This document shows, in pieces, positions 22,266 to 33,493 of a stretch of DNA of 64,000 bases. Each line of letters begins with the position of its first letter. The stretch's first letter is position 1. The notes below the pieces were generated by a model that had not been told where the DNA came from, ran no database searches, and saw nothing but the letters and a program-made list of their open reading frames with translations. The stretch covers positions 3,814,620 through 3,878,619 of the forward strand of contig CM055097.1 in NCBI GenBank assembly GCA_029204225.1, written 5' to 3'. This stretch comes from Diphasiastrum complanatum. Lineage: Eukaryota; Streptophyta; Lycopodiopsida; Lycopodiales; Lycopodiaceae. Position numbers and translations under genes: made by a program.

Positions 22266-23240
22266 CTTACGCGTCTTTACCAAGGTATGCAAACTGTGTA
22301 TGATATAAGGCTCATAAATCTTATAGCAAAGGTGGAATGTTGTTCAATAAGGTTGAATGTGTGTTATAGGTATGACAAAATGCTTGCATCTAAAGGGTAT
22401 GCTTTACAGATTATGGGTAGATTTATGATGTTTCAGAAATTGATTTCGACCTATATTTTCTGAATTACTTGGTTTTGCAGGCATGCCTTAAAACTCCTTG
22501 AATTTCGTACATGATAGTAGTGCTAAAGTTTCCTCGTTCTCTTTTGTTAGCATTAGCAAGAAGCTGCAAAAAAACGATATGTACTAATTCTAATTTCATG
22601 TGCAATGTGATATTTATGTTGGGATCTATTTTATACATACAATAATTTAGAATTTAAATGGAAAACCAATACTATAGAAATGATTATATCTATGGATTCA
22701 TTTTTTTGTATTGCCATATCGATACAAGCATTATTCCCTTGTAGATGTTAATGTCCAAAATTTATCTTCTTTGAAAAAATGTGTATGTTTCAAAATGCAA
22801 ATAATGATTTTTAATAGGAATTCAAAATATACCAACAAAAAAAATAGACACCCGAAATGTAAAATGAATGAGTTTTTCATATGATGTATATTAAAATGAT
22901 CAAGTGATTGTTGAATACAATTAAAAAAAAAATTGTTCCACATAATACAGGTATAAAAAGGAGTGTAATAAATATTGGAAACGAAGATTTGTTGGAATGC
23001 GAAATGCAATGTGCAATTGCAAATTTCGATCTTTAAAGTTCAAATTTTATTCAGGAGATAGGCATAATCTCCTAGTTTATATATCTTGGAAGGAAATTGC
23101 AACTTCCATGACAACTAACTAAACTGACAACTCACACATATTTTCAACAAATTTCTTTTTCCAATTTTTAATCACCTTAGACTAAAAGCATTTAAAAACA
23201 ATCATAAAAAATGCAGGGAATCAATGTTAGGAAAAACAAA
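22266..23240 (+). repeat. Uninterrupted version of the segments at 11570-11942 and 12255-12840
   Basis: 22265-22850 is the reverse complement of 12255-12840, and 22865-23240 is a direct copy of 11570-11942. Here the two parts are adjacent, so this is probably the older arrangement. No gene was recognised. Confidence 0.65.
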
Positions 23241-24600
23241 TAAATTCATGTTCAAGCTCTTCTATCAGTCGACGTAGACCACCTATTGATCCATCACATG
23301 TATGTATATTGATTTATGTCATAATTTTTATTTGTAATAGTGATGTAATCCGATTTGCTCTTTGGATATAGTATATTGCTCTTTGGAAAGCCAAGACACC
23401 ATTCCATCACAAATGAAGGTTGAAAATGCACTAAATGTACAAAGACTATTTTGTCAATTTTTGTCACATGTTACAATACGTCACATCACGTGGAGGTACG
23501 ATAATTTCCCTAGAATTCATAATTCCAATCAAATGTCATTGTAAGAATAAATTTGCAAGAAAAATTATACACTCATATTCAAATAACAAATAAAGTGCAA
23601 TTGATGTCAATATCAATAACAATATATACCTGTTGTTGCGATCATGAGATGAATCGCTATCTGATGATGATGACATCGTCGATGACATATACACACTGTA
23701 GCCAACTACTCTATACCACATCATAAGTAATCATTATGAGACCGTATGTTCTGAACAAATATAATAAAATTTGTTAAAGACATGCCAACATCTAATCCAT
23801 GTATATTCTACTTATGCTTAATGTAAATCTAATATTCTAGTAACATTGCTATCAGGAAAATTGCTTGGGTGGGGCAACACATGACGAGCAATCAAAATGA
23901 GGTTCATACTGAAAAATGTTAGACATCAGTAGATAGTGCGTGCAAGCCTATCTCAACTAATTTAAAGGCCACATAGCAGTCAATGTTCGAAGCTCTCAGT
24001 TTAAACTCTTGTCTAAGATGAGTGATGATCTCAAGGTAAATCTCTTTGGATTGGCCTAGTGTGCCATGGTATCTCATGACGAGCAATATGCATTCGCCCT
24101 TTCTATCTATGGTTGCTTTGTATGCAAGAAATCACACCATTGATCAACATCTTTATTACAATGCTAAATGATATTTCAACTAATTACTATGATTTCATAT
24201 AAGGTTATATAGGTCACACACCAACAATTAAAAATATTTATCATATAGGTCACATATCACTAAGGTCCTCAATATAACATAAATGCTTTTGATCATGAAT
24301 CTAAATGACCCCAATAAAATGGCATTTCCGCGAGCATTCTTGCTCCTCTTCTTTTGCTTTCAAGTTTTATAGGTTTTCTATTCTAGTGTTTAGTGCCCTT
24401 GCTTGCTATTGCTCTTCTAAGCTCTATAGATCTTGCTTGCTTGCTTTTGGTTGCTCTTCGTTGCTAGTGATCTTGCTCTTGCTTTTGCTTGCTCTATTGA
24501 TCTTCTTTGTTCTTGTTTACTATTAGTCTATTGCTTACTCTTCTAATCTAAAAGTCTTCAATACTCGTTCACTCCCATTCTCCACTACTTTCTAACTTTT
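23241..24600. other. No gene recognised; upstream region of the second accessory gene
   Basis: No homology or motif was recognised. Pyrimidine-rich GCTTGCT-type sequence (24340-24530) precedes the gene and may be its leader. Confidence 0.4.
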
Positions 24601-24619
24601 AAAGTTTTTCTTTGATACA

Positions 24620-25739
24620 ATGTCTTCGAGTGGTAGGTCAAGTGAAAGGTCAAGTGGGAGACCATCTAGGAGAAGAGCTCGTGAGGAGCCCGAAGAATAT
24701 AATCAAGAGTGGTTTGAGAATCTATCTCCTCAACAAAGAGATAGAATAAAAAATCTTGTGTTATCTTCTTCGGGTGAATCATCCGAGAGAAGAGCTTCCG
24801 AAGATGCCCTTTCCCAAGAATCATGTAGTGTGTATTATGATCTTAATCCACGTGGTGGAGTTATAAAAAATATGCGTGGCAATGTAGTTCATGCCCGTTT
24901 GCGTGATTTAGTTGCTCTATATTTTGGTAAAGATTACATGATCGATTGGTCCTCCCAATCGCTTGAAGACAAAAATGAAATAATAGAGACTTTGTATTCT
25001 GAATTCCCTCAATCCAATGCTTTTAGTAGGACTTGGGCCTTGAATACAATGTGCCTTTGGATTCGAAACAAAAGGCAATTGATGAGAAGAGCCGTGAGGA
25101 ATCCCAAGAATCCCACAAAGCCTGGATGGTGTTCCAAAAGGGATTGGAGGAAGGTGAAAGAGGAATTGTTGCAAAACAATCCCCAAAATATGAACAACAA
25201 CGTAGGGCCGCCGCCGAAAAGCTTTTAAAACATGGCCAAAGTCACTTGGGATCAGGAGGAAGGGGCAATCTAGAGGCCCAATTTGTAAGTGCAATATTTT
25301 TTAATATGATTCTATTTTTGTAGTGAGATTGTTAATGTTTTTTTATTGCTAAACTATGTTTTTTTGTTGAATGTAGCTTAGTGATTTTGGAAGACACATG
25401 ACCGTCGCGGATTACAAGCAAGGTTACGATCATGGATATGCCGGCCTTAAGGCTTTTATGGAATCCCATGGATTGTTTCCAATCTTAAAATCTTAACCTT
25501 TATTGTTTTGTGATTGTTTATTATGTGGTTTACAAGTAAGTTTAATCTCAATTTAATTAAATCTTTGATTCTATTTTGTAGAGAGGCTCTACAACTTCAA
25601 GTGTTCGTGATGTGGAAGAAAATGTGGAAGATAACGTGGAAGAGTACGTGAATGAAAGCGAAGGGGAGTTTGAAGATGTGGACACCAACGTACACCTACA
25701 AGATGAAGGAGGCGAGGAGGGAAGAAGTGATGATGAGTA
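24620..25739 (+). pseudogene. Accessory protein gene of a probable DNA transposon, copy 2 (one frameshift)
   Basis: The ATG at 24620 gives a Ser/Arg/Glu-rich start, then QEWFENLSPQQRDRIKNLVL, YYDLNPRGGVIKNMRGNVV, LVALYFG, ALNTMCLWIRNKRQLMRRAV and GWCSKRDWRKVKEELLQNNP. A one-base indel near 25185 shifts to KYEQQRRAAAEKLLKHGQSH then LGSGGRGNLEAQF, the frame supported by copy 1. An intron 25285-25376 (GTAAGT...TGTAG) leads to exon 2 (LSDFGRHMTVADYKQGYDHG...) with a stop at 25494. A later segment (25583-25739), after a TTTTGTAG acceptor, encodes an acidic tail ending DDE-stop and may be exon 3. The function is probably DNA binding for transposition (inference from the palindromes beside both copies). 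Confidence 0.55.
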
Positions 25740-26490
25740 GAGGTTCTTAAATTAAATGTAAGGCCTTGTAGAAGGCAATGTAGGAAGAGAGAATTTATTC
25801 TCTCTTCAATGTACTTGTTTTTTAATCAATCAATATAATGTTTTGGCATCACATCATTCTTGCAAAATTTTTGAATGCATATATTTTTAATCCATGAATG
25901 CAAATGTATAGTCTATTGAATGCACATCTATTGATTGCAAATGTATCTATTGATGTATTCAATGCAATGTATAGTGCACATCTATGCAATGCAAATGTAT
26001 CCATTGATGAATTCAATGCAATGTATCTATTTTAGCACATGATTTGCATGCTAGAATGCACAATAAAAAGTAATGGAAAGTAATGGAAATAGATAACACA
26101 TTAAGTTATCAACTAAATATCAAATGAATCAAAATAAATGTGAATTTACCTTTACTATTGTATCTCCATTGTTTTGCAATCTTTGCTTTTCCTTTTGCAT
26201 GCACTTGATCTTTGAATCTTTTGCAATGAAAGCTCATTTTTCATATCCACACCTACATCACAAACAAAAAAGGTCTTAAAACTTATGATGACAAAACACA
26301 TACTATTAACATCTATCAATGAACTAAAAATCCTAAACACTATCAATCTTCTCACTCACATTTATCCTCATCTCATTCTCACTCCCATCTATACTCTCTT
26401 TTTCTCTCTCTCACACAACACAAAAATAAAAAGTCACCTCTATTTTCGGAGCGAACCACATTTTGGTTCGCGCCAAATGTTTTTTGTTTG
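25740..26490. other. Intergenic with antisense exon-like segment
   Basis: 25860-26060 has several copies of AATGCAAATGTAT/CATCTAT-type words. On the minus strand 26258-26155 reads DMKNELSLQKIQRSSACKRK, a basic stretch beginning after an AG and ending near GTAAAT; it may correspond to the antisense segments at 9618-10060. No complete gene is visible. Confidence 0.3.
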
Positions 26491-26493
26491 GAC

Positions 26494-27025
26494 AAAAAAT
26501 TTTGCGTGGATTATTCACACGTGGATAATCCATGCAAATTCTAGAAACCTTTCCGCGTGGATATAAAAAAAAATTTTATCCACACGGTATCCACAGCCTC
26601 AGCTCTCTGGATTTTGCGTGGATAAAGCAAATTTTGCGTGGATAATCCACGTGTGGATAATTATCCACACAATATCCACATAGTATCCACGCAAAAACCA
26701 AGCCTTTTTTATTCTATTTTTACTATGGCGTGGATTATCCACGTGAAATTAGAATTCCTATTTCCGGCTCCTGGTGTCGGAGGTTTGCCCGGCTGCCGGT
26801 AGTCGGACTTGGCATGGATAATCCACGCATTTTGAATTTCACAACATCCGGCCGATCTGTTGCCGAAAAAGACATTTGCGTGTAACATCCACACGTGGAT
26901 AATCCACGCGCTCGTATCCACGCGTATATCCACGCCAATCCATGGATATATCCACACGAATTTGTTTTTGCCCGCGCATCCTCCTTTGTATTGTGTGTGG
27001 ATATTTGCGTGGATATTTGCTATAT
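26494..27025. repeat. Palindrome array GTGGATA/TATCCAC
   Basis: GCGTGGATAATCCACGC-type inverted repeats recur at least eight times. A perfect 20-bp palindrome lies at 26651-26670 (GTGTGGATAA/TTATCCACAC). Others lie at 26504-26533, 26728-26743, 26813-26829 and 26888-26910. The array lies 3' of the accessory gene just as the GCCACGCGTGGC array does in copy 1, but the word is different. Confidence 0.7.
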
Positions 27026-27032
27026 GTGTTCT

Positions 27033-27927
27033 TGTGGAAGTCCCCGACGCCAATGAGTTGCCAAGGCACCAATCTCAACCGAAGTCATCGATGACGCCGA
27101 AGTCAAGACTCGGCTGAAGTGGCCGAAATGGCCGAAGTCCCCGAAGACAACAAAGGCAACGAAGGCAAAGCAGTTCCCAAAAGTCGAAGTCCCCGAAGTG
27201 TCTGAAGTCATCGAAGTGACCGACGATGACTCAACCCTAGAGATGTGCCAAAGCCAAAAGTCAAGCCAGCCACGTCAAAGCGTGACAGTTTGAATGTCAC
27301 GGCTCAACCGTTAAGGCCTTGTAGTTTAGCAAAGTAGCAAGACATAATTAGCTAATGTTTTTACTTAAACTATTTTGTAATGCTTAGCTAATTTAGTTCT
27401 TGTAATTAGACCAAGCATGCTATATGTATTGGAGGTCGGATACATATAGAACAAGAGAAAAAGTAAGAAGCATACACAAAGCGTGTATGAGAGAAAGAGG
27501 TCGATGAATGTAGTCTTGTAGTAGCTGATGCATATTATCAAACCAATGATTTAGTGCTAGAAGTAGCTAGTTCCTGGTAAGGGAGAATACATCTCTTACC
27601 TCTGTGCGTTGATCTGGAAAATAGACAACGCTTAAAAAGGATCATTGATATATACTTGATTTTGGTAATATAGACAAGTAATAGTTCTTCCGCTCAATGT
27701 ATGCAATCTCTGAGTGTTGTGATGCTTGCTCAATTCATAAGTAGATATACTTCCATTGTCATTTAACATTATTTACTATTCATAAATTAGTATTTGATCG
27801 CGGAATGAAGCAATAGCTTCTCCAGACAGATCGGCTCCATATGAGCTCATATCAGTGAATCATGACTAGCTCCGACTTCGAAGTTCTTGAAGTTTCCGAC
27901 TTCTTAGAATTTCAGGATCCACATCAG
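27033..27927 (+). mobile_element. Copia family D 5' LTR
   Basis: A sequence starting TGTGGAAGTCCCCGACG and carrying many GAAGTC/CCGAAG words (27036-27240) runs to the primer binding site at 27928. An inverted partner lies at 10791-11575. Exact LTR ends are uncertain because no 3' LTR is present. Confidence 0.6.
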
Positions 27928-28140
27928 TGGTATCAAAGCTGCTCGGAGAACCGAAGTCGTCGAAGCCGACATCAGATTCACAACAATGGTATCAAAGCTG
28001 CTCGGAGAACCGAAGTCATCAAAGTCGACATCAGATTTACAACAGTGGTAATAGAACTACTCAGAGAACCGAAGTAATTGAAGTCGACATCAGATTCACA
28101 AAAGTGGTATTAGATCCCGGTTCGCTCCTATTAGAGCCTC
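27928..28140 (+). repeat. Four primer-binding-site copies in a 59-bp tandem repeat
   Basis: TGGTATCAAAGC at 27928, TGGTATCAAAGC at 27987, TGGTAATAGAAC at 28046 and TGGTATTAGATC at 28105 are spaced by exactly 59 bases. Each of the first three is followed by (T/A)GCTCGGAGAACCGAAGTC-like sequence. The word matches the initiator-tRNA-Met PBS (TGGTATCAGAGC) with one or more changes. Confidence 0.8.
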
Positions 28141-28152
28141 GTCACTGAGACT

Positions 28153-28586
28153 ATGGCATCCATTAGCAGCATCCAATCGAAGATTTGCACAGTACTTTAA
28201 GCAGACATGTTGAATTTCTTGGTTTGGAAGGTAAATACTTCACTCATACTCAAAGGAGAAGCACTATGTCCATGGGTTGACAGCACCAAAAGATGCCAGC
28301 CAGCACAAGCAAGGAACTTCTAGAGTGGAAGGAGAAGAATGACAAAGCATGAGCTGTCATCTCCTCTTCCATCAAAGACAGCATTACCCTTGACCTTCTA
28401 TCAATCTCCAATGCTAGAGAGATGTGGGATGCACTCACAAGCAGATTTCAGACCAAGTCACAAAATCAAATTATGCATCTAGGAGATCAACTCACCTATG
28501 TAAGATGGGATGGCAAAGATCTCACCAGCTTCATCAAAAAAATGAAGAACCTGTTCTTGTCATTACACAATGCTAGAACAAAGCAG
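28153..28586 (+). pseudogene. Copia D gag fragment
   Basis: ATG at 28153 (MASISSIQSK) is soon followed by stops, but family sequence continues: LVWKVNTSLILKGEALCPWV, then EMWDALTSRFQTKSQNQIMH, then LTSFIKKMKNLFLSL, the Copia gag UBN2 pattern. It is cut at 28586 by the segmental duplication block. Confidence 0.65.
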
Positions 28587-28865
28587 GAAATGGGATTTTG
28601 GGAGGCTTGGATTGCACGTCTGCTACTGCTGTCACAACTGCTGCAGCCAATGACATCTTCCTATTGCTTCTAACTTGCAACTGAAAATAAATAACTTGCA
28701 GACATAGTTGAAGGAAGAGTTAGATGTCAACTCTGGAACGCCAGCATAGGTGTGTCCATTCCAGAGGCCATTGCTTCAATATTTCGTGGTTGCATTCCAC
28801 AAACACATGATTTCAGATGTCTGAAACATCTGATTGGAGAAACGACTCTTAGTTGGATCAGGAAG

Positions 28866-28870
28866 GGATT
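28866..28870 (+). repeat. Target site duplication, left (GGATT)
   Basis: GGATT before the TRIM and AGATT after it (29799-29803) flank the insertion. The uninterrupted locus in block 1 reads AAGGGATTTGGATGAG, showing a single GGATT. Confidence 0.8.
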
Positions 28871-29798
28871 TGTTGCGGAATATTTAGTTGCAAGCCACAC
28901 ACAGGAAAGTGTCGTGGGCTTGAGCGCCTAGTGAAGGCCTTGAGAATTCTGAATATCCCATAAGTAACTACTTGCCTTGAAATCTCCCATATATAAGTTG
29001 CGGCTTCTCTATATCCTCTATCCCCTAGTACCAGCCCTTTTGGGGGTTAGACAGATGGCAGGTGACTAGGCGACTGGGGTTGGGATCCCTATACGCGGCT
29101 CGCGTTGGTACATGTGTGTGCGTGGCCCTGAGGCCCAAATTCTTTACATGGTATTAGAGCCAGTGGGGGTTCCTTTGCCTGTGCTTGCTTGAGTGGGGGT
29201 GTTGCGGAATGTTTAGTTGCAAGTCACGCACAGTGCTGTGGGCTTGAGCGCCTAGTGAATGCCTTGAGAATTCTGAATATCCCATAAGTAACTGCTTGCC
29301 TTGAAATCTCCCATATATAAGTTGGGGCTTCTCTATATCCACTATCCCCTGATACCAGCCCTTTTGGGGGTTAGACGGATGGCGGGTGGCTAGGCAACTG
29401 GGGTTGGGATCCCAGTACGCGGCTCGCGTGGGTACGTGTGTGTGTGTGGCCCTGAGGCCCCAATTCTTTACATGGTATCAGAGCCAGTGGGGGTTCCTTT
29501 GCCTGTGCTTGCTTGAGTGGGGGTGTTGCGGAATGTTTAGTTGCAAGCCGCGCACACGAAAGTGTCGTGGGCTTGAGAGCCTAGTGAAGGCCTTGAGAAT
29601 TCTCAATCTCCCATAAGTAATTGCTTGCCTTTAAATCTCCCATATATAACTTCGGGCTTCTCTATATCCTCTATCCCCTGGTACCAACCCTTGTGGGGGT
29701 TAGACGGATGGCGGGTGGCTAGGCGACTGGGGTTGGGATCCTTGTACGCGGCTCGCATGGGTACGTGTGTGCGTGGCCTTGAGCCCAAATTCTTTACA
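28871..29798 (+). mobile_element. Tandem TRIM retrotransposon: three LTRs, two 51-bp internal domains
   Basis: LTRs at 28871-29148 (278 bp), 29200-29472 (273) and 29524-29798 (275) each start TGTTGCGGAAT and end TTCTTTACA. The two 51-bp spacers (29149-29199, 29473-29523) start with TGGTATTAGAGCC / TGGTATCAGAGCC, the tRNA-iMet primer binding site, directly at the LTR edge, and end with GAGTGGGGG, a polypurine tract directly before the next LTR. There is no coding sequence, so mobility must have depended on another element's proteins. It splits the lectin pseudogene, and the empty site is visible in block 1. Confidence 0.9.
29149..29160 (+). promoter_or_regulatory. TRIM primer binding site 1 (second copy at 29473-29484)
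   Basis: TGGTATTAGAGC here and TGGTATCAGAGC at 29473 match the complement of the 3' end of plant initiator tRNA-Met; the second is exact. Confidence 0.85.
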
Positions 29799-30130
29799 AG
29801 ATTTGGACGAGATTAGATTTGTTTTCATATCAAAGTTCATGCTTGGCACACAAGTATCTGTGGAGTGATCTAAGCTCTGCCATATTGCTCTCCCTGTTAT
29901 GTGGGCGAGAATAAGATTCTCGCTTTCTTCCATCAGCATTGAGGTGATGTTCAATCCACTTGTACCACTCGTCCAAATAGTTGTTTGATCAAGATTAGAG
30001 ATGAATAAGTTGCCATCTCTGGATAATCTCAAAAATGCACCATCCTTGGCAGGCTTGTTTCTGTTAGCAGCCCAAACATGTGCAATGATCGGAATTTTGA
30101 AATAAGATATTTCCAAATAGTTTCAATGGC
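29799..30130 (-). pseudogene. G-type lectin S-receptor-like kinase, B-lectin fragment, copy 2 (split by TRIM)
   Basis: The minus strand reads HVWAANRNKPAKDGAFLRLS, DGNLFISN, TIWTSGTSG, ESENLIL, GRAIWQSLDHSTDTCVPSM, the same B-lectin region as at 13196-13700. The continuing part of the frame is displaced to 28586-28870 by the 928-bp TRIM. Residues WVANRNKP are nearer to the family consensus here than in copy 1, while the DHPTD motif is worse. Confidence 0.75.
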
Positions 30131-30869
30131 ACTTGCTCTGAAGCAAAACCAGAATCCAGCAATACATTTTCAGCCACCGCCAGAACCAGCAAACTACAGA
30201 CGTAGCCACTTTCATGGATCATTGATGTAGGTATTAGTTAGATTTTTAAGGAAATAGTCTCAAGAAAACATCATCATGGATTGTCTATGGATCTAAGAAG
30301 TTATTTTCTTACCTACTAATCTGTGCTCTTAATGTCTACAGCTTTGTGCTCTTATTGTCTACATATATACACTGATAATAGACAATGTGGCTGCACGAAG
30401 TCCTATCACTTCAAACAAATAGTGACGACCTCAGAACGCTACAAACCGAGGAGAGGATTTGTTTTTGCGCTCTAATTGTCTACATATATGCGCTCTTGAG
30501 AGGATCTATTTTTGTGCCCTTATTGTGTGCATATATGCGCTCTTGATGATGGACAGCATGGTTGCATGAAGTACTATCACTTTAAATACTTCAAACAAAC
30601 AGTGAAGGCCTCACAACGCTGCAAACCAACGAGAGGATGTTTTGATCACAGAATCAAAAGTTAAGAAATGAGAGTAAAAGCTAAACGTGACCCCTGATCC
30701 ACGTGGCTGACATGCACAACTTCCAAGTATTAAATCATTATTTCTTATTCTCCAAATAAAACCGATATAAGTTTGACACATGGTTTGTTTTGCTCTCAAA
30801 AAGGCCAGAACACAATCGTAGGGTAAAATTGTAAAGATGAAATGGTCGTGGGATTGGAAATTTTTTTAT

Positions 30870-31165
30870 ACTTACCTGTGCAAATGATTCCTTTATTATC
30901 TTAAACATTGTTGCATATGCTTCTCTACTAATGCTAAGAAAATCACATGCTCTTTGAACCAATGTACTGTCCAATATTTTTCCCAATATTTTTCCAACTT
31001 CATTTATAATGCTATCAGTAACTGAAGCCTTAATCTTTTCATTTTGTTATTGTCTAACATTGATTTCATAGATTTAGAAGTTAAAATAGAATATAGTGAG
31101 TTTCCAATGGAAATCTCATCAGCCAAACGGTCTTCAACAACCAATGTTGATCTGCATTGCAAATA
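30870..31165 (-). pseudogene. Unidentified exon(s), copy 2
   Basis: After a TTTGCAATGCAG acceptor the minus strand reads TLVVEDRLADEISIGN, then (with a frame change) ASVTDSIMNEVGKIL- and STLVQRACDFLSISREAYAT, ending ESFAQ at a perfect GTAAGT donor (exon end 30876). Counterpart of 14378-14640. The family is unknown. Confidence 0.35.
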
Positions 31166-31440
31166 TAATTTTCATAAAAAAGTCAGTAGAGATTAGGACA
31201 CTCATAGTATTCACAGTAGCATAATAACCTAAACTGAGAGTGGAAATTAATAAATAACAAAACTAGTAGTTATGATTGAATCAAAAAGTTCAAACAATCA
31301 TGATTAAACCAAATCAGCTATATAACTTACTTGAATGCACAAATTCTTCTTTTTCGACAACCTCCTTTGGATGATAGATCACATATATCCTTGGTAACCA
31401 GTCTTTTCCTCAAGTTGCTTTTTACCTCTCTGTTGAGCAA

Positions 31441-32878
31441 ATCCATATAAGTCCAACAATATCTACTAAAGTCATCAATTTAAGTCACAAACATCTTTGC
31501 TTTTCCAATATTCAAAGAACTAGTATAATGTACATCCAAATGTACTAAATGAAAAGGCATCTTAGATCTTCAGCTAGATCTAGAATAAGACACCTTTCTG
31601 ACTTTGACATTGAAGAAAGCTCACCAGCTTGCTTCTTTTCCTTCAAACCACCATGGTTAGAAACAGCATATCCATCAAGTTTGTAGAGCTCACCTTGTCT
31701 CTTGCCATCAAGACTCCATTCCTTTTGTCAAACAAGAATCACCAGCAAATTTCAATTTGAGCCCTTTGTCATTTATTTGACACACACTAAGCACATTCTT
31801 AGTAATGGAAGGTATGAACAAGACATTCTTCAAATGAACATTCTTGTTTGTAGATGAGAGAAAAATAGGAAAAGTAACAATGCCCTTGATAACACATTTA
31901 CCACCATTGGCCATGTTGATGACCTTACTTCTCTCTTTCATAAGGCACCAAAGAAGTAAAGTACTCTTTGTGACATTTCATATGAAAGCTTACTCCACTA
32001 TCAGTCCACCATGGATCAATATCTCCATCATTGGTTACCAAACAAGAAGACATCAAAAAAATATCATAATTTGAGTTTTGATCACCAACACCATCCTCAT
32101 CAAAAGTGAAATTGCCTTTCTTCTCATCTTGATCTCTCATTTTCTTGAAGCACTCACTAGCAAAATGTCCTTTGACTCCACAATAGAAACATTTTAGCTT
32201 AGTTCTATCTTTCCTCTTGCCAACAAAAGTAGAAGCCTCACCTTGAGCTTGCCCTTTAGACCACTTGCCTTTGATGAACATAGCTTCCTCCTCCCCAACT
32301 TGAGATGTAGAAGATGCACCTCCTCTTAATAGAGACCTAAACTCCTCATTCACCAAGATCTCTTGCAAATCCACCATACTTGGCAAATTTTTTTGAAAAG
32401 CAAAACTTTGAACAAGATTAGCATGATCATCCAACAAGCCATTAAGAACAACTTGAACAAGTTCTACTTCCTTAATGTTTTCCTCAATACATGCTAATTC
32501 ATCATTGAATGCCTTAATCCTCAAAACAAAAGCATGAGCAGTTTCATCCTTCTTTTGCATACTTTGAAAGATTTGCCTCCTATGGGTTAGTACCCTTGAT
32601 GTAGACTTAGATTGAAGCTTCTTCAAAGCTTCCAAAGACTCACTTGATGAAGTACACTTACCAACTTCCTTGAGAAGTTCATACATAACATTCATCTTGA
32701 TCACATGTAGAGCTTTCTTTTCCATCTTCTCATACCTCAATTGTTCTTGAGGTGCCAAAGGTATTTCCTTCACACCTACAAAAATGTCCATTAAATCATT
32801 CATCTCAAGGAGAGACTCCATTCTCACCTTCCAAGTAGAATAATTTGTTGAGGTGAGCCTATCGTTGCCTTCCAACAT
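31441..32878 (-). pseudogene. Copia family A gag-protease-integrase start, copy 2
   Basis: From the ATG at 32878 an open frame of 317 residues covers gag (MLEGNDRLTSTNYSTWKVRM), the zinc knuckle CFYCGVKGHFASEC and the protease motif DPWWTDSGVSFHM. It is thus better preserved than copy 1, which has ESG. Beyond 31925 frames are broken, and the sequence ends within the integrase start at about 31441, so RT, RNase H and the 3' LTR are missing. Orientation matches its LTR and leader. Confidence 0.85.
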
Positions 32879-33493
32879 GAAGCCACTTTATGTTGCCATG
32901 TTACAATCTTCTCTTTCAACCTATTACAACGCACAAAGCACTCTCTTGAATGTCAACAAACTAAATCAAGAAGAAATCACAAAGATATGGAACCTCTCAA
33001 ATCTCTTTCTTGCACCAAACCTAGCAAATCAACACATAACATGGAAGGTACTTTATCAACAAATGATCAACCTACAATCTTATGAAATTTTGTACTTTCT
33101 ATGATTGAAATACACTCTTGAAAAGTCCAGCAACTCCAAACACAAGAGATCCAATTAGAAATAGGATTTCTACAAAAGTACAAAAAATTGAATCTTTCAC
33201 TTTCTATATGCAAATGCTACAAAGTTAATATAGATTCTTGGAGAGTGCAATAAGACCTATTCAATGCAATTAAAGTCTCCACATTCCACCAAGTATGGAG
33301 TGACATGAGCCTACTTCAAGTATTTTTCCCTATATTGAGTTTTGAATCACAAAAAATCAATTCTACACTTGAGAAATGCTTGCTTTTTGAGTAGTCTAAA
33401 TCAATCTAGCTTGCTCTAGAATTGGTAAATCCTCCAAATCCTTTGCTAACTCTGGCTACTCCTTCAATAACCCGCACCAAAGCTCTGATACCA
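32879..33493 (-). mobile_element. Copia A 5' leader and primer binding site, copy 2
   Basis: A leader of about 600 bases separates gag from the PBS at 33482-33493, the exact complement of TGGTATCAGAGC. This is the intact arrangement against which copies 1 and 3 can be judged. An antisense 70-80 residue open frame in it is present in all copies but is an artefact of the leader. Confidence 0.8.

Larger units (their letters stand above)
28586..31440. repeat. Segmental duplication block 2, left part
   Basis: Collinear with 12985-14905, interrupted by the TRIM insertion 28871-29798. The right edge at about 31440 joins Copia A integrase instead of the extra exons seen in block 1. Confidence 0.8.

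Noticed and set aside
26709-27211. Several overlapping frames with repeated AWIIH/VDISM peptides
   Set aside because: Produced by the GTGGATA palindromes and GAAGTC repeats, not by a gene.
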